Positions 16,743-26,383 of a stretch of DNA of 64,000 nucleotides are shown in pieces. The position numbers and the translations under genes are program-made. The stretch is from Paenalcaligenes faecalis (GTDB lineage Bacteria; Pseudomonadota; Gammaproteobacteria; Burkholderiales; Burkholderiaceae_B). Under the pieces are notes generated by a model. The model saw nothing but the letters and a program-made list of their open reading frames with translations. It did not search any database and was not told where the DNA came from. The stretch is taken from contig NZ_CP106841.1 of assembly GCF_027557445.1 (NCBI RefSeq), positions 1,536,001-1,600,000 on the forward strand, read 5' to 3'. Position 1 is the stretch's first letter. Each line of letters starts with the position of its first letter.

Positions 16743-18392
16743 CTATTGATGATAATGCAAATAGGCACTAGGGGCTTCGTCTATGATGGAGTCACCGTCT
16801 ACCCTAAACTGAGCTACGGCTTGGGTTAAGTGTTCCGCATGATCTTGTAAAGCCCCAGCTAAGCTGGCTAGCTGCACCACCAATTCCGAGTTTTGCTGCA
16901 CCACTTTATCCATTTGTGACACCGCAACATTCACCTGACCAATCCCATCGGCCTGCTCATCCGAGGCTAGCGTAATATCACTCATGAGTTGGGATGCTGA
17001 GCTCACTGACACCACGACCTCGTCAATGACTTGTCCGGCTTCTGCGGCCTGTTGGGCACCAGCATGTACTCGCAATGAAGAGCTCTCGATTAAGGTTTTG
17101 ACCTCGCTAGCAGCCTGTGCGCTGCGTTGCGCTAAAGCCCTGACCTCTGAGGCCACCACAGCAAAGCCACGACCTTGCTCTCCGGCTCTCGCAGCCTCTA
17201 CTGCGGCGTTTAAAGCCAAAATATTAGTCTGGAAAGCAATCCCATCAATCACATTCACAAACTCCGTGATCTGTGATGAGCTTTGAGCAATCTCGCTCAT
17301 GGTATCGACCACTGTACGTACCGCTTTTCCACCTTTCTGAGCAATGTCTGCGGCTTTCTTAGTCACACCATCTGCCTCAATCGCATGATCCGTATTTAAT
17401 CGCACCGCTGTAGCAATATCACCCATAGAAGCTGCTGTCTGCTGTAGCGCACTGGCGGTTTGTTCCATGCGAGTATTTAGCTCTGTATTACCAGAAAAGA
17501 TTTCTAAAGCGCTATTGTTGATGGTCTGCGCACTATTTCGTACCTGCACCACCATTGACTGCAGCCCACTTTGCATACGTTGTACAGAGGCATAAATAAA
17601 ACCAATTTCATTACTACCCTCAAACTGTACTTGGCGGCTTAAATCGCCGCTGGCAATACGATCAAAATGAACCCCTAAATCACGCAAAGGATTTACTACA
17701 CACTGAGCAAACAGATAACGAATTAAAAAAGTAAAAATAACACCCATTAACAGCCCTGTCACAATAATAATCAGTGCGGTATGGGTACTGCCTCTCGCAA
17801 CCACTAGAAACTCATTCATTTGCGACTGCACATAGGCAGTTAAATCATGCAGGCTACGCTGAAATTCCTCTGCACGTTGATGTCCTATTTGCTCATTGAT
17901 TTCGTAAAAATCAGCATAACTTTTTTGATCTAGCGTTTTAATCAACTGATGAATAACATCATTCATATAAGGACCGTATTTATCATTGACTACCTCTATC
18001 AAGCGCTGACCCTCGGGGTCTAATAGCATTTGATGCTGATAAAAATCCTTATATACCTCTTCGGCTAGTTGAATACTGACCTTTACACTGGCTAATTGCT
18101 GTTCAGCGTATTTTAATAGGTCTGAGTCTCCTCTGTAGCCTGCCTCACGCATTTGATGTGCAATTAACATCAATGTGGCTCTAGCTTCTGAGGTAGAGGC
18201 GGTTAATCCCATAATCTGGGCCTGACGATGGCTTTGTGCCCCTAGGGTTTCAAGCATATCGCCATTTTTATTTAAAAAGTAATAAGCGGAGCCCCCTAAC
18301 ACCACTACTACCAATAGGAATTGACTCATTACTAATAACAATGTCGTACTAATACGAACATGATTTAGCATGGTCATGACTCGACTTAACAT
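16743..18392 (-). CDS. Methyl-accepting chemotaxis protein (4-helix-bundle type sensor)
   Basis: 549 aa from the ATG at 18392 ([20 protein letters not shown]), chosen because AGAGGGG lies 7 bases upstream and because the farther ATG at 18443 overlaps a -10-like element. Two membrane helices (about residues 10-35 and 210-235) bracket a helical periplasmic domain ([20 protein letters not shown] onward) resembling 4HB_MCP. Next come HAMP ([20 protein letters not shown]) and the signalling hairpin with the conserved tip ([20 protein letters not shown], then [16 protein letters not shown]). The tail ends in YLHYHQ, without a CheR-tether pentapeptide. It signals through CheW/CheA; the ligand cannot be deduced. 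Convergent with fliR, and apparently a single-gene unit. Confidence 0.93.
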   Translation of the reverse strand: MLSRVMTMLNHVRISTTLLLVMSQFLLVVVVLGGSAYYFLNKNGDMLETLGAQSHRQAQIMGLTASTSEARATLMLIAHQMREAGYRGDSDLLKYAEQQLASVKVSIQLAEEVYKDFYQHQMLLDPEGQRLIEVVNDKYGPYMNDVIHQLIKTLDQKSYADFYEINEQIGHQRAEEFQRSLHDLTAYVQSQMNEFLVVARGSTHTALIIIVTGLLMGVIFTFLIRYLFAQCVVNPLRDLGVHFDRIASGDLSRQVQFEGSNEIGFIYASVQRMQSGLQSMVVQVRNSAQTINNSALEIFSGNTELNTRMEQTASALQQTAASMGDIATAVRLNTDHAIEADGVTKKAADIAQKGGKAVRTVVDTMSEIAQSSSQITEFVNVIDGIAFQTNILALNAAVEAARAGEQGRGFAVVASEVRALAQRSAQAASEVKTLIESSSLRVHAGAQQAAEAGQVIDEVVVSVSSASQLMSDITLASDEQADGIGQVNVAVSQMDKVVQQNSELVVQLASLAGALQDHAEHLTQAVAQFRVDGDSIIDEAPSAYLHYHQ

Positions 18393-18441
18393 AATACCCC
18401 TCTTTTTATGATGTTTACGTTTGTTAACCTTTTGTTGTTCC

Positions 18442-18471
18442 ATTTAACACAGTCTAGCTAGATTCTGTCAA
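18442..18471 (-). promoter_or_regulatory. Sigma-70-like promoter for the chemoreceptor gene
   Basis: On the minus strand TTGACA (18466-18471), an 18-base spacer and TTAAAT (18442-18447). It places transcription start about 40 bases before the ATG at 18392. Found by inspection; the -35 is perfect and the -10 is weak. No FliA-type sequence is seen here, unlike the other late genes. Confidence 0.5.
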
Positions 18472-18513
18472 TGCTAGCTATTACTAATACATTTAGCTAA
18501 ATGAAATAAACAC

Positions 18514-18543
18514 AAAAAACCCAGCGGTTTAATGCTGGGTTTT
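18514..18543 (-). terminator. Intrinsic terminator after flgK-flgL-mcp-lipoprotein
   Basis: AAAACCCAGC (18516-18525) pairs perfectly with GCTGGGTTTT (18534-18543) around an 8-base loop. Read on the minus strand the stem is followed by six T residues. It lies 18 bases past the lipoprotein stop and closes that operon. Confidence 0.85.
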
Positions 18544-18561
18544 ACTTATAAACATGATCAA

Positions 18562-18921
18562 TTAAGGCTGCACTATAGGCGTAGGCCCTTGATCAGATTG
18601 TACATTCTGGCGTTTAGATATACGTATTAATACATGATTCGCATCAAACTCCATCCATAACTCACGTCCCAGATAAATTCCATCCGGAACTAAAGAGTTC
18701 ACATGAGCCCAACGCGCTGTATATGATCCATCGGGTCTGTAGTAGCGATTTACAGGGTCTGCCTCTAGAAACTCTGTTGCCTCTGCCATGGTTGATATAC
18801 CAGGCTGCAAATGATCCACACCCGAAGATTTAAAATTATTCCCCGTGCTATGACAGCCTGCTAAAGCAAAGACCAAACCTAGAGCCGTATATTTCAGCGC
18901 ATGCACCAATGCTATCCTCAT
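18562..18921 (-). CDS. Small outer-membrane-type lipoprotein of unknown function
   Basis: 119 aa from the ATG at 18921 (MRIALVHALKYTALGLVFAL), whose A overlaps the last base of the upstream chemoreceptor's TAA (TAATG). An earlier ATG at 18936 is less likely. A lipobox LAGC places the lipidated cysteine at residue 23. The mature domain (LQPGISTMAEATEFLEADPV, ARWAHVN, LGRELWMEFDANHVLIRIS) has the look of the SmpA/OmlA (BamE-like) fold, but I cannot confirm the family. It is the last gene of the flgK operon, so expression with late flagellar genes is inferred. Confidence 0.8.
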   Translation of the reverse strand: MRIALVHALKYTALGLVFALAGCHSTGNNFKSSGVDHLQPGISTMAEATEFLEADPVNRYYRPDGSYTARWAHVNSLVPDGIYLGRELWMEFDANHVLIRISKRQNVQSDQGPTPIVQP

Positions 18922-20387
18922 TAAAACTCGACCCAATCGTCTTCAGTCGACGTGTTTTTAGTTCCACTTAGATCGGGACGTAAGAGTTTTTCATTTTTAC
19001 CGGAGGTTGCATTCATCCCAGGGATTTCAGAGGCTTTTTTCTTCGCTGATGCAACTGGGGAGGATGCAGTCTTGGTATGAGATAACCCAGCCGGAGCAGC
19101 TCGATTAGGAGCAGGCTTTCTAACTGTATTAGTACCTATATTGCCTAGAGCCGGTTTTTTTACTGGTTGCTGACGCGCTCTGACCTGACGTGCAGCGATA
19201 TCAATCACTTGAGAGTCTGCGAGTTGATACCCCGTCAAGGTTTCATTTAATACCTGCACCTGTGTATTCATATCTGCCGCTAAACGTGCATTTTCCTCTA
19301 CCATCTGCGCATTTTGCAACGTCGTCACATCCATTTGGCTGACGGCTAAGTTTACCTGATCAATACCACTGGATTGCTCTATGGTCGCAGCACTGATTTC
19401 ACCCATAATATCCGTGACTCGTTTTACAGAGTCAACGATCTCTTGCATAGTGGCACCGGCACGCTCTACCTGCCCAGAACCTTCGCTGACCTTAGAGACC
19501 GAATCCTCAATCAAAGAGGTGATCTCACGAGCAGCTTGCGCACTACGTTGCGCTAAAGCTCGGACCTCGGAGGCAACCACAGCAAAACCACGACCCTGTT
19601 CTCCGGCGCGTGCAGCCTCTACCGCCGCATTCAGGGCTAAGATATTCGTCTGGAAAGCAATGCTATCAATAACACCAACAATATCAGCAATTTTACTTGA
19701 GCTGGCAGAAATGCCTTGCATCGTATTAACGACCTCGCCAACTGCCTGACCACCCCGTTGGGCTACGGTTGAAGCAGTTGCAGCTAACTGATTTGCTTGA
19801 TGCGCATTATCTGCATTTTGACGTACTGTGCCTGCTAATTGCTCCATACTGGCTGCTGTTTGTTGTAATGCAGCAGCTTGCTGCTCAATACGTGAGCTCA
19901 GGCTAGTGTTCCCCCCCGCAATACTATCGGAGTCATCGCTAATTTTAACGATACCATGACGCACCGCACTTAATGTACGAATCAAGCTATCTTGCATCCG
20001 GCGTAATGACTCAAAAACCTGCCCCACCTCGTTTGTGCTTTTACTTATGATCCGTTGAGATAAATCTCCATTTGCAATAGCATCAAAATGATTCTGTAAA
20101 TAGCTCAGGGGTTGAATCAGACGAGTATTAAGATAGAAGTAAGTATAAATCGCTAATACTAGCGTTAATACCGCACAAATAACCACTGTTAATAAAGCAC
20201 TAGAATAACCATCCTCTGCCACCTTAATTGCCGCTCGTACAGCGGCATCCTGACTGGAAACAGAGTTAAGCGCTGCCAATACAGAGCTTAAATTCATCAT
20301 ACTTAAGGCTGCCGCAACGACAGCCAAAAGCAAAAACAGCAACAACGTGACAGCAATGTACGTTCTAAGCTTTACGTTATTCAACAT
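18921..20387 (-). CDS. Methyl-accepting chemotaxis protein with long tail and DWVEF C-terminus
   Basis: 488 aa. Membrane helices lie near residues 10-32 and 60-85, so the periplasmic part is very short (about 30 residues) and no ligand pocket of normal size fits. HAMP follows (FDAIANGDLSRQRI-like) and then the signalling hairpin ([40 protein letters not shown]). The last ~85 residues are a basic, Pro/Ala/Ser-rich linker ending DDWVEF, which fits the x-aromatic-x-x-aromatic pattern of the NWETF CheR/CheB tether. It is co-transcribed with flgK-flgL, 36 bases after flgL, and overlaps the lipoprotein by one base. Confidence 0.93.
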   Translation of the reverse strand: MLNNVKLRTYIAVTLLLFLLLAVVAAALSMMNLSSVLAALNSVSSQDAAVRAAIKVAEDGYSSALLTVVICAVLTLVLAIYTYFYLNTRLIQPLSYLQNHFDAIANGDLSQRIISKSTNEVGQVFESLRRMQDSLIRTLSAVRHGIVKISDDSDSIAGGNTSLSSRIEQQAAALQQTAASMEQLAGTVRQNADNAHQANQLAATASTVAQRGGQAVGEVVNTMQGISASSSKIADIVGVIDSIAFQTNILALNAAVEAARAGEQGRGFAVVASEVRALAQRSAQAAREITSLIEDSVSKVSEGSGQVERAGATMQEIVDSVKRVTDIMGEISAATIEQSSGIDQVNLAVSQMDVTTLQNAQMVEENARLAADMNTQVQVLNETLTGYQLADSQVIDIAARQVRARQQPVKKPALGNIGTNTVRKPAPNRAAPAGLSHTKTASSPVASAKKKASEIPGMNATSGKNEKLLRPDLSGTKNTSTEDDWVEF

Positions 20388-20423
20388 GAAAGGGTCTCAC
20401 AAAAGAGCAAAATAAAAAACGGC

Positions 20424-21695
20424 TTAACCGCGGGCATTAATAGCAAATAGGTTTGTACTCTGGATTTTCTTAAAAGCCAAAGCAGCTGCCTCTAGTGCGG
20501 AGGTGCGTAACTCTAGTTGTGTAGAAGCAGAGTAGTAATCCAAATCTTCTAGACGTGAAATTTCGGAAGCTAAATGCAATCCCTGTAGCTTACCGGAGGA
20601 GTCAATGGCCTCGATTTCATTCATGCGCGCACCAACAGAGGCTCGAACTGTCAGGATATTATCGTAATTCATATCTAATTTCTGCATCGCACCATTTAAG
20701 ACGTTATGCATTTTCGCCTTAGCCACCGGATCCCCATCAACAGGGGTTTTTAGCGCATTCACTACATCTGTTAATGTATTTAATACATTCAAGGTTTCAT
20801 CACCCACTTTAGCTTGAGCATTATCTAGAGTGAATGTATCATCCTTTTCAAGGTTACCGCTAAGTTGCACCGTTACCCCTGAACCTAAATTAATAGTAGA
20901 TTCCTCTTTGGAGGGGTCATAAGGGACTAGTGTAGTCGTAACGCCAGTGGGGCCATATTCAAGCACCTGTATTTTCTCTGTAGGTGGATTCGTCGTTGCA
21001 TCCTCTACATAAGTCAACTCATATTTAGATATCGTTGCGGCTGTATTTGGGTCTGTAATGTTTACACCACCTATAATCCCTGAGCCAAAATTAGCATTGG
21101 ACCCAGATGTCAAAAAGGTCGTGCTGCCTGGTGTAGGGCGTAATAATAAATCTGCGCCATTATCACTACCAGGAAGACGGCGCGTTTGATCCACCTGAAC
21201 CAAACGCTCTACATGGTCACCTTTATATTCATACCGCCCTGTTACATCATCCAAAACAAAAGGCGCTGTACTGCCTTTAGAGCCACTGAAAATATACTGG
21301 CCGTTCGCATCCTTAGAATTAGCTAAGTTTGCAATAGAATCACGCATTTCCTCAAAAACACCGGCTAAAATCGTACGATCCGCATCAGATAGCGTACCGT
21401 TTGTAGCTTCAATCAAACGAGTTTTTGCACCATTCACCTGCGGAATCATAGACATCAACACATTCTCTTCCTCGCCCAAATTACGCAAGGCCACATGACG
21501 GTTTTCAGCAAACCGTAAATTCATAGACTGTGACTGCCCCAAGGTAATGGTTTGCGCAGCAGCCAAAGGATCATCGGCTGCAGTAATCATCCGTTTGCCA
21601 CTACCTAATTGCTGAAAGGTATGCACTAAATCGCTTTGTTGCTTATTAATGGAATTAAGCCCAGTCTGAAAATAGAGAGCAGAACTAATACGCAT
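20424..21695 (-). CDS. flgL: Flagellar hook-filament junction protein FlgL (HAP3)
   Basis: 423 aa. Flagellin-like N-terminal D0/D1 helices (MRISSALYFQTGLNSINKQQ, LGSGKRMITAADDPLAAAQT) and C-terminal helix (RLEDLDYYSASTQLELRTSA) enclose a variable middle (about residues 140-300) that is larger than in the ~317-aa E. coli protein. FlgL with FlgK forms the junction between hook and filament and is secreted after the FliK/FlhB switch. It starts 33 bases after flgK, in the same FliA-driven operon. Confidence 0.96.
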   Translation of the reverse strand: MRISSALYFQTGLNSINKQQSDLVHTFQQLGSGKRMITAADDPLAAAQTITLGQSQSMNLRFAENRHVALRNLGEEENVLMSMIPQVNGAKTRLIEATNGTLSDADRTILAGVFEEMRDSIANLANSKDANGQYIFSGSKGSTAPFVLDDVTGRYEYKGDHVERLVQVDQTRRLPGSDNGADLLLRPTPGSTTFLTSGSNANFGSGIIGGVNITDPNTAATISKYELTYVEDATTNPPTEKIQVLEYGPTGVTTTLVPYDPSKEESTINLGSGVTVQLSGNLEKDDTFTLDNAQAKVGDETLNVLNTLTDVVNALKTPVDGDPVAKAKMHNVLNGAMQKLDMNYDNILTVRASVGARMNEIEAIDSSGKLQGLHLASEISRLEDLDYYSASTQLELRTSALEAAALAFKKIQSTNLFAINARG

Positions 21696-21728
21696 GTTTT
21701 TTCCTTTATCTTTTTATAAGTCTAGGGC

Positions 21729-23429
21729 TTAATTACGTAAACCTAAAATGGTGTCAAACAGGGTAGAGCCTACATCAATCAAACGTGATGCGGCACGGAA
21801 CTGATCGGCATAACGATCTAACATGACGTATTCTTCGTTAAGGTTCACACCAGATACAGCCTGTTGTGCCGCATAGTTTTGCTGAATTAGATTTTTTTGA
21901 GCTTTCGCTGCTGTGCTGTTTTGCTGAGAGTTAACAGCTACACGGTTAACCAACTGTGAGTAAGCATCGTTAAAGCTCATTGAGCCCATCCCTAAGGTTT
22001 TTTCACTTTGAAGCTTAGCCAAATCCAAAGCAATATCGCCATTTGCGGTACCTAGTGCATTACCTTGATCATCTTTGCCTGCGGCCGCTATTTTAGACGG
22101 GTCCCTCATCTCGACCTTAAAGCTGTCAGCAGAGTTACGCGTAGGCTGTAAACGCCAGACATCCCCTTCTTGTGCCTTACCTTCAAGTTTGATAAACAAC
22201 CCATCTTTTTCAAACCCTTCAGGTTTATCAATCTCATCCCACCCCCCTGATGGCAGGGCACGAATATGGTATGCATTACCTTCAAACTTAATTTCGTAAT
22301 CTTGGGCAGTAAGCGCTGCAATACCAGTCACGTCTGAGTCGGGATCATCCTGATCCTCACGTATAAAATCCACCTTAAACTCGCCAGTTCCTTTATTGGA
22401 ATGCGCTTTAGTAGCTGTGTCTGCAATAGATACCTTAAAAAAATCCGTACCGACTCCACTATTTAGATCAAAACCCTGTTTGTGAAGCTGATTGAACTCT
22501 ACAGCCATCCCCACAGCTAAACGACCTAGCGCGTTTTGAGCAGGATCAAGAGTATCTGCACGGTATTGCAACAAGCCACCTAGCTGTCCTGACTTAATTG
22601 ATGTGTCTGCGACCTCTGCTAAAACAGGTTTACCATTAATAAAGCCTGATGTAGTCGCAATCGCATAACGTTTTGGATCAGCAGCTGAAGGCACAGCATG
22701 CAAAGGGTAAATCGTTGGCCCACCCAACAATACCTGTCCTGAGTTTAGCGTTAAGCTAAAATTACCATCCTGCTCTAGAACCTTAACACCGACCAGTTGG
22801 TTCAACTCACTGACAAGTTGATCACGTTGATCTAGCAAATCATTAGGTGCGTGGTTACCTACACCTGAAGCCTTGGCTTTAGTGATTTGCTGATTCATAT
22901 CATCAATGCGCTCTACGTAACTATTGATCTGCGCAACCACAGTATCTATCTGCGTGTTGAGGTTATGACGTTGATTATCAATAAAACGGTTCGCCTCGTT
23001 GATTTGAGTCGCCAAGCTATCAGCACGGCCAATCATTTCTTGACGCGCTGCAGGGTCAGCGGGTGTAGAGGCCACTGCCTGCACACTATCAAAGAACTTT
23101 TGAATAGCTGGACTAACACCTGTAGTACGATCAGCAAATAAATTATTTAGCTGGGCGATTTCATTACCGTAGGAAACAAGCGCCGCCCCGTCGCTTTGTG
23201 CTTTTACGAGCTGATTATGCAAAAAACCATCATAAGCACGTTGAACCGTCACAGCCTGAACGCCACGCCCTATATAGCCTGCACCCGTTGCCCTCGCCCC
23301 ATTGGTCTGGGTTAATACAGACTGGCGGTTGTAACCTTCGACTGCTGCATTATTAATGTTATGACCTGTGGTTTGCAGGTTGTTTTGTGCAGTATTAAGT
23401 GCAGATAGTCCTAGACCGAATAAATTCAT
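21729..23429 (-). CDS. flgK: Flagellar hook-filament junction protein FlgK (HAP1)
   Basis: 566 aa. The N-terminal MNLFGLGLSALNTAQNNLQT, TTGHNINNAAVEGYNRQSVL and the C-terminal VNLNEEYVMLDRYADQFRAA, then ASRLIDVGSTLFDTILGLRN are the standard FlgK ends. FlgK caps the completed hook. It follows a consensus FliA promoter (23506-23532) and a 100-base leader containing a stable small hairpin (23453-23470), and heads the operon flgK-flgL-mcp-lipoprotein. Confidence 0.98.
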   Translation of the reverse strand: MNLFGLGLSALNTAQNNLQTTGHNINNAAVEGYNRQSVLTQTNGARATGAGYIGRGVQAVTVQRAYDGFLHNQLVKAQSDGAALVSYGNEIAQLNNLFADRTTGVSPAIQKFFDSVQAVASTPADPAARQEMIGRADSLATQINEANRFIDNQRHNLNTQIDTVVAQINSYVERIDDMNQQITKAKASGVGNHAPNDLLDQRDQLVSELNQLVGVKVLEQDGNFSLTLNSGQVLLGGPTIYPLHAVPSAADPKRYAIATTSGFINGKPVLAEVADTSIKSGQLGGLLQYRADTLDPAQNALGRLAVGMAVEFNQLHKQGFDLNSGVGTDFFKVSIADTATKAHSNKGTGEFKVDFIREDQDDPDSDVTGIAALTAQDYEIKFEGNAYHIRALPSGGWDEIDKPEGFEKDGLFIKLEGKAQEGDVWRLQPTRNSADSFKVEMRDPSKIAAAGKDDQGNALGTANGDIALDLAKLQSEKTLGMGSMSFNDAYSQLVNRVAVNSQQNSTAAKAQKNLIQQNYAAQQAVSGVNLNEEYVMLDRYADQFRAASRLIDVGSTLFDTILGLRN

Positions 23430-23452
23430 GTGGTGTTCCGTTTAACATTCAT

Positions 23453-23470
23453 GGCTGCACGCATGCAGCC
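23453..23470 (-). other. Hairpin in the flgK leader
   Basis: GGCTGCA (23453-23459), loop CGCA, TGCAGCC (23464-23470): a perfect 7-bp GC-rich stem about 24 bases upstream of the flgK start and about 35 bases downstream of the FliA-type -10 element. It is not followed by a T-run, so a terminator is unlikely. It could affect flgK mRNA stability or translation. Confidence 0.5.
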
Positions 23471-23505
23471 ACTACAGTGTATTCAAGCAGATCAATAGTG
23501 ATATA

Positions 23506-23532
23506 TCTACGGCATTTCTGCTGGTTTCTTTA
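23506..23532 (-). promoter_or_regulatory. sigma-28 (FliA) promoter of flgK-flgL
   Basis: On the minus strand TAAAGAAA (23525-23532), 11 bases, GCCGTAGA (23506-23513). Spacing is exact and the match to TAAAGTTT-N11-GCCGATAA is close. The -35 part overlaps the flgJ stop codon, so flgK transcription can start independently of the upstream flgB-J operon. Confidence 0.85.
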
Positions 23533-24507
23533 GGGCTGTGCACCCGCATCAAAGTAAGCCATGATGGAAATTAACTTATCTGCATAATTAGGGTCCGTCG
23601 CATAGCCTGCGTCTTGAACTCGGCGCGCGGCCTCTTCAGCTGTGCTTGCACGTAGCACGGACTCATAGCGAGGGCTCGTGCTGATTAATCGTGCATAATC
23701 AGTTAACGAATCAGCATAAGAATCATAAGCTCGGAAAGGCTGTTTCATTTTTACCATTTTGCCATTCACAAACTCAGAGGTGGTAATAGTTGCCACTCCA
23801 CCTTTCCAACTACCCGTCGCTTTAATACCAAATAAATTATGACTGGTTGAGCCATCATCCATGAGGATTTCTCTTTTACCCCACCCTGATTCTAAGGCGG
23901 CTTGGCTCATGATCAGTTTTGCTGGAATCCCTGTTTCTGCCGAAGCAACCTGTACCGCATCACGCATTTTATTCACAAACTCGGCGATATGTTTTGGTGC
24001 TCCACCAATGGCTGAGGCCACCTTATCAATAGAACGCACACCAGAAAGCTTGTTGATCAATGCAGTTAATGAGGCGGCGTCAATCAGGCGCCCTTTTTCA
24101 CCTACATCCGAACGCAAATGTGGCAAGCGAGTTGTATTTGCATCGACCGAAGCCCGTTGCGAAGGGAGTTCTTGCGATAATCCTTGGGCTTGCTTCATTT
24201 GTGCAATCAACGCCTCTGCTAAACCAAATCCTGGATTAGACAGGTTCAACGCCATCTGCTCATCACCAATACTTTGACTCATGCGTACCGCTTGACTATC
24301 AAACAGCCCATTGCCACTTGCTGTTTGGCGCGCTTGTTTTAAAAGTTGCTGAATAAACAAGGCCTCGAACTGCTGAGCCACCTGCCGCTGAGACTCCTCA
24401 TTAGCTTGAGCGCCCGTTACCCCTTTACGCAATACAGCGAGTTGCGACGAGTCAAAAATGGATACGGGCTGGCTAGCCCCTGGTCGTGGAAAATAATGCG
24501 CAGACAC
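23530..24507 (-). CDS. flgJ: Flagellar rod-cap and peptidoglycan hydrolase FlgJ (GTG start)
   Basis: 325 aa. The N-terminal domain (QVAQQFEALFIQQLLKQARQ, with SQSIGDEQMALNLSNPG) is the rod-assembly cap. From about residue 165 the glucosaminidase domain follows (AETGIPAKLIMSQAALESGW, GKREI, then SHNLFGIKATGSWKG), with the catalytic glutamate in ALESGWGKRE. It clears peptidoglycan for the rod. The start codon is GTG with AAGGGTG about 10 bases upstream; no upstream ATG is available in frame. It starts 24 bases after flgI. Confidence 0.95.
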   Translation of the reverse strand: MSAHYFPRPGASQPVSIFDSSQLAVLRKGVTGAQANEESQRQVAQQFEALFIQQLLKQARQTASGNGLFDSQAVRMSQSIGDEQMALNLSNPGFGLAEALIAQMKQAQGLSQELPSQRASVDANTTRLPHLRSDVGEKGRLIDAASLTALINKLSGVRSIDKVASAIGGAPKHIAEFVNKMRDAVQVASAETGIPAKLIMSQAALESGWGKREILMDDGSTSHNLFGIKATGSWKGGVATITTSEFVNGKMVKMKQPFRAYDSYADSLTDYARLISTSPRYESVLRASTAEEAARRVQDAGYATDPNYADKLISIMAYFDAGAQP

Positions 24508-24531
24508 GGATCGATCACCCTTAACTATGTA

Positions 24532-25677
24532 TTAGATAATTTCCAAGTCGGCGCGTAATGCGCCTGCACTTTTTAGATTTTGCAAAATAGACAATAAATC
24601 TTGCGGCGTTGCGCCTAAGGCATTTAGGGCTCGAACCACGTCAGACAAATTAGCACTGGTCGTAATCCGTTGTAGGCTACCGCCCTCTGAACGCAGTTCT
24701 ATGTCGGTGCGATCCGTTACCACTGTTTGCCCCCCGGCTAACGGTGCATTGGGCTGATTCACATCGGACTGACTACTAATCACTACCGATAAGTTGCCAT
24801 AAGCAATCGCGGCCTCGTCTATTGTTACCGTGCGATTCATCACTACAGAGCCAGTTCTTGCGTTCACTACGACTCGAGCACGAGCCGGAGGGACTTGTAC
24901 CTGCAAATGCTCTACCTGAGATAAAAATGCAGACTGCGCATGAGGATCTAAAGGAGCTTGTACTCGAACAACTCGACCATCCAAGGCTGTTGCGGTTCCG
25001 GCCCCAAACCGACGATTAATCGCCGCTACTACATTTTGTGCTGTACCAAAATCCGAACTATTAAGCTCTAAGGTTAAGGCCCCATCATAAATATAAGTGG
25101 TAGGCACACTTTGCTCTACAATAGCCCCGCCTGGAATGGTACCGCCATTTAATTGGTTAACCTGTACGCTAGAGCCACCCGACTCTGCGCCGGCTCCGCC
25201 CACTAATAGGTTTCCCTGCGCAATGGCATACACCTGCCCATTCGCACCCTTTAAGGGCGTCATTAATAACGTACCGCCGCGTAGACTTTTCGCATTCCCC
25301 ATTGAGGAAACAACCACATCAACAGCCTGCCCTGGGCGTGAAAATGCAGGTAGCCGTGCTGTTACCATCACGGCTGCAACGTTTTTCAGCTGCATGTTGC
25401 TACCTTGAGGGATAGTCACCCCTAACTGAGACAACATATTGGTTAAGCTTTGTTGTGTAAAAGGGGCTTGGCGAACCTGATCACCACTGCCGTCCAATCC
25501 AACAACTAAGCCATACCCTATAAGCTGGTTATCACGCACACCTTGGATAGAGGCTAAATCTTTAATACGTTCAGCCGCCACAATAGGGCTTATCAATAAG
25601 GACAGAGATAAGGCAGCTGCTTTAAATAAAGCAGTTACACCGATATTTTTTTTTGTTAAGCCCATGGCCATTATCAT
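24532..25677 (-). CDS. flgI: Flagellar P-ring protein FlgI
   Basis: About 381 aa from the ATG at 25677; in-frame ATGs at 25671 and 25665 and a TTG at 25680 are alternatives, and no clear ribosome site decides. A Sec signal peptide ([20 protein letters not shown]) precedes [20 protein letters not shown], and later [20 protein letters not shown], the classical FlgI start of the mature protein. It assembles in the periplasm as the P ring around the rod. It begins within three bases of the flgH stop codon. Confidence 0.96.
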   Translation of the reverse strand: MIMAMGLTKKNIGVTALFKAAALSLSLLISPIVAAERIKDLASIQGVRDNQLIGYGLVVGLDGSGDQVRQAPFTQQSLTNMLSQLGVTIPQGSNMQLKNVAAVMVTARLPAFSRPGQAVDVVVSSMGNAKSLRGGTLLMTPLKGANGQVYAIAQGNLLVGGAGAESGGSSVQVNQLNGGTIPGGAIVEQSVPTTYIYDGALTLELNSSDFGTAQNVVAAINRRFGAGTATALDGRVVRVQAPLDPHAQSAFLSQVEHLQVQVPPARARVVVNARTGSVVMNRTVTIDEAAIAYGNLSVVISSQSDVNQPNAPLAGGQTVVTDRTDIELRSEGGSLQRITTSANLSDVVRALNALGATPQDLLSILQNLKSAGALRADLEII

Positions 25678-25680
25678 CAA

Positions 25681-26373
25681 CTAAAACGGTGAAATATTTA
25701 AGAAAAAGCGCTGCAACCAACCCATGGTTTGAACCTCATCCATCACACCACGGCTACGGTATTCAATACGAGCATCTGCAACTAGGGTCGAAGACACCGT
25801 CCCAGAGCCAGAGATAGATCGTGGGTCCACCACACCCGAGAATCGAATGTATTCACTACCTCGGTTAATCGCTATTTGTTTTTCCCCAGCCACCTGCAAG
25901 TTTCCATTGGGCATCACACCAATTACTGTGGTTGTCAGTGTGCCAGAAAACATATTGTCTGCACGACTACTGCCAGTTCCTTTTGAGGAGTTATTCCCAC
26001 CTGCCTCGAAGTTCTGTCTACTGCCCAAGTCTCCAGGCAATATCGCTGGAGACAAGCCTATCCCCATACCGGCCTCGCTACTGCGATCCGTGTTGGTAGA
26101 TACACTTTTGGCCGCATTCGTTTTTTCTTGGATCATAATCGTCACAATATCACCGATGTTACGCGGGCGACGATCTTCAAATAGTGGGTAGTTACCATAA
26201 GCCGTTGGCTGATAAATTGACCCATTTGCGACGGCTTGGGGCGGCATGGGTGCTGGTGGAGGTGCTGTCAATGGCCCCACCACTACTGGCTCTGGGGGGA
26301 CCATGGCACACGCCCCTAAAAGGCTGACCACGGCTATCAGTAAAACACGATACAAACTAGACCACATACCCAT
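25681..26373 (-). CDS. flgH: Flagellar L-ring lipoprotein FlgH
   Basis: 230 aa. Lipoprotein signal with lipobox LLGAC (cysteine at residue 22), a proline-rich stretch, then the FlgH domain (YGNYPLFEDRRPRNIGDIVT, MIQEKTNAAKSVSTNTDRSS, FSGVVDPRSISGSGTVSSTL, MGWLQRFFLNISPF at the end). It forms the outer-membrane L ring. A second ATG two codons downstream is possible. Ten bases after flgG. Confidence 0.97.
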   Translation of the reverse strand: MGMWSSLYRVLLIAVVSLLGACAMVPPEPVVVGPLTAPPPAPMPPQAVANGSIYQPTAYGNYPLFEDRRPRNIGDIVTIMIQEKTNAAKSVSTNTDRSSEAGMGIGLSPAILPGDLGSRQNFEAGGNNSSKGTGSSRADNMFSGTLTTTVIGVMPNGNLQVAGEKQIAINRGSEYIRFSGVVDPRSISGSGTVSSTLVADARIEYRSRGVMDEVQTMGWLQRFFLNISPF

Positions 26374-26383
26374 GCCTTTATCG

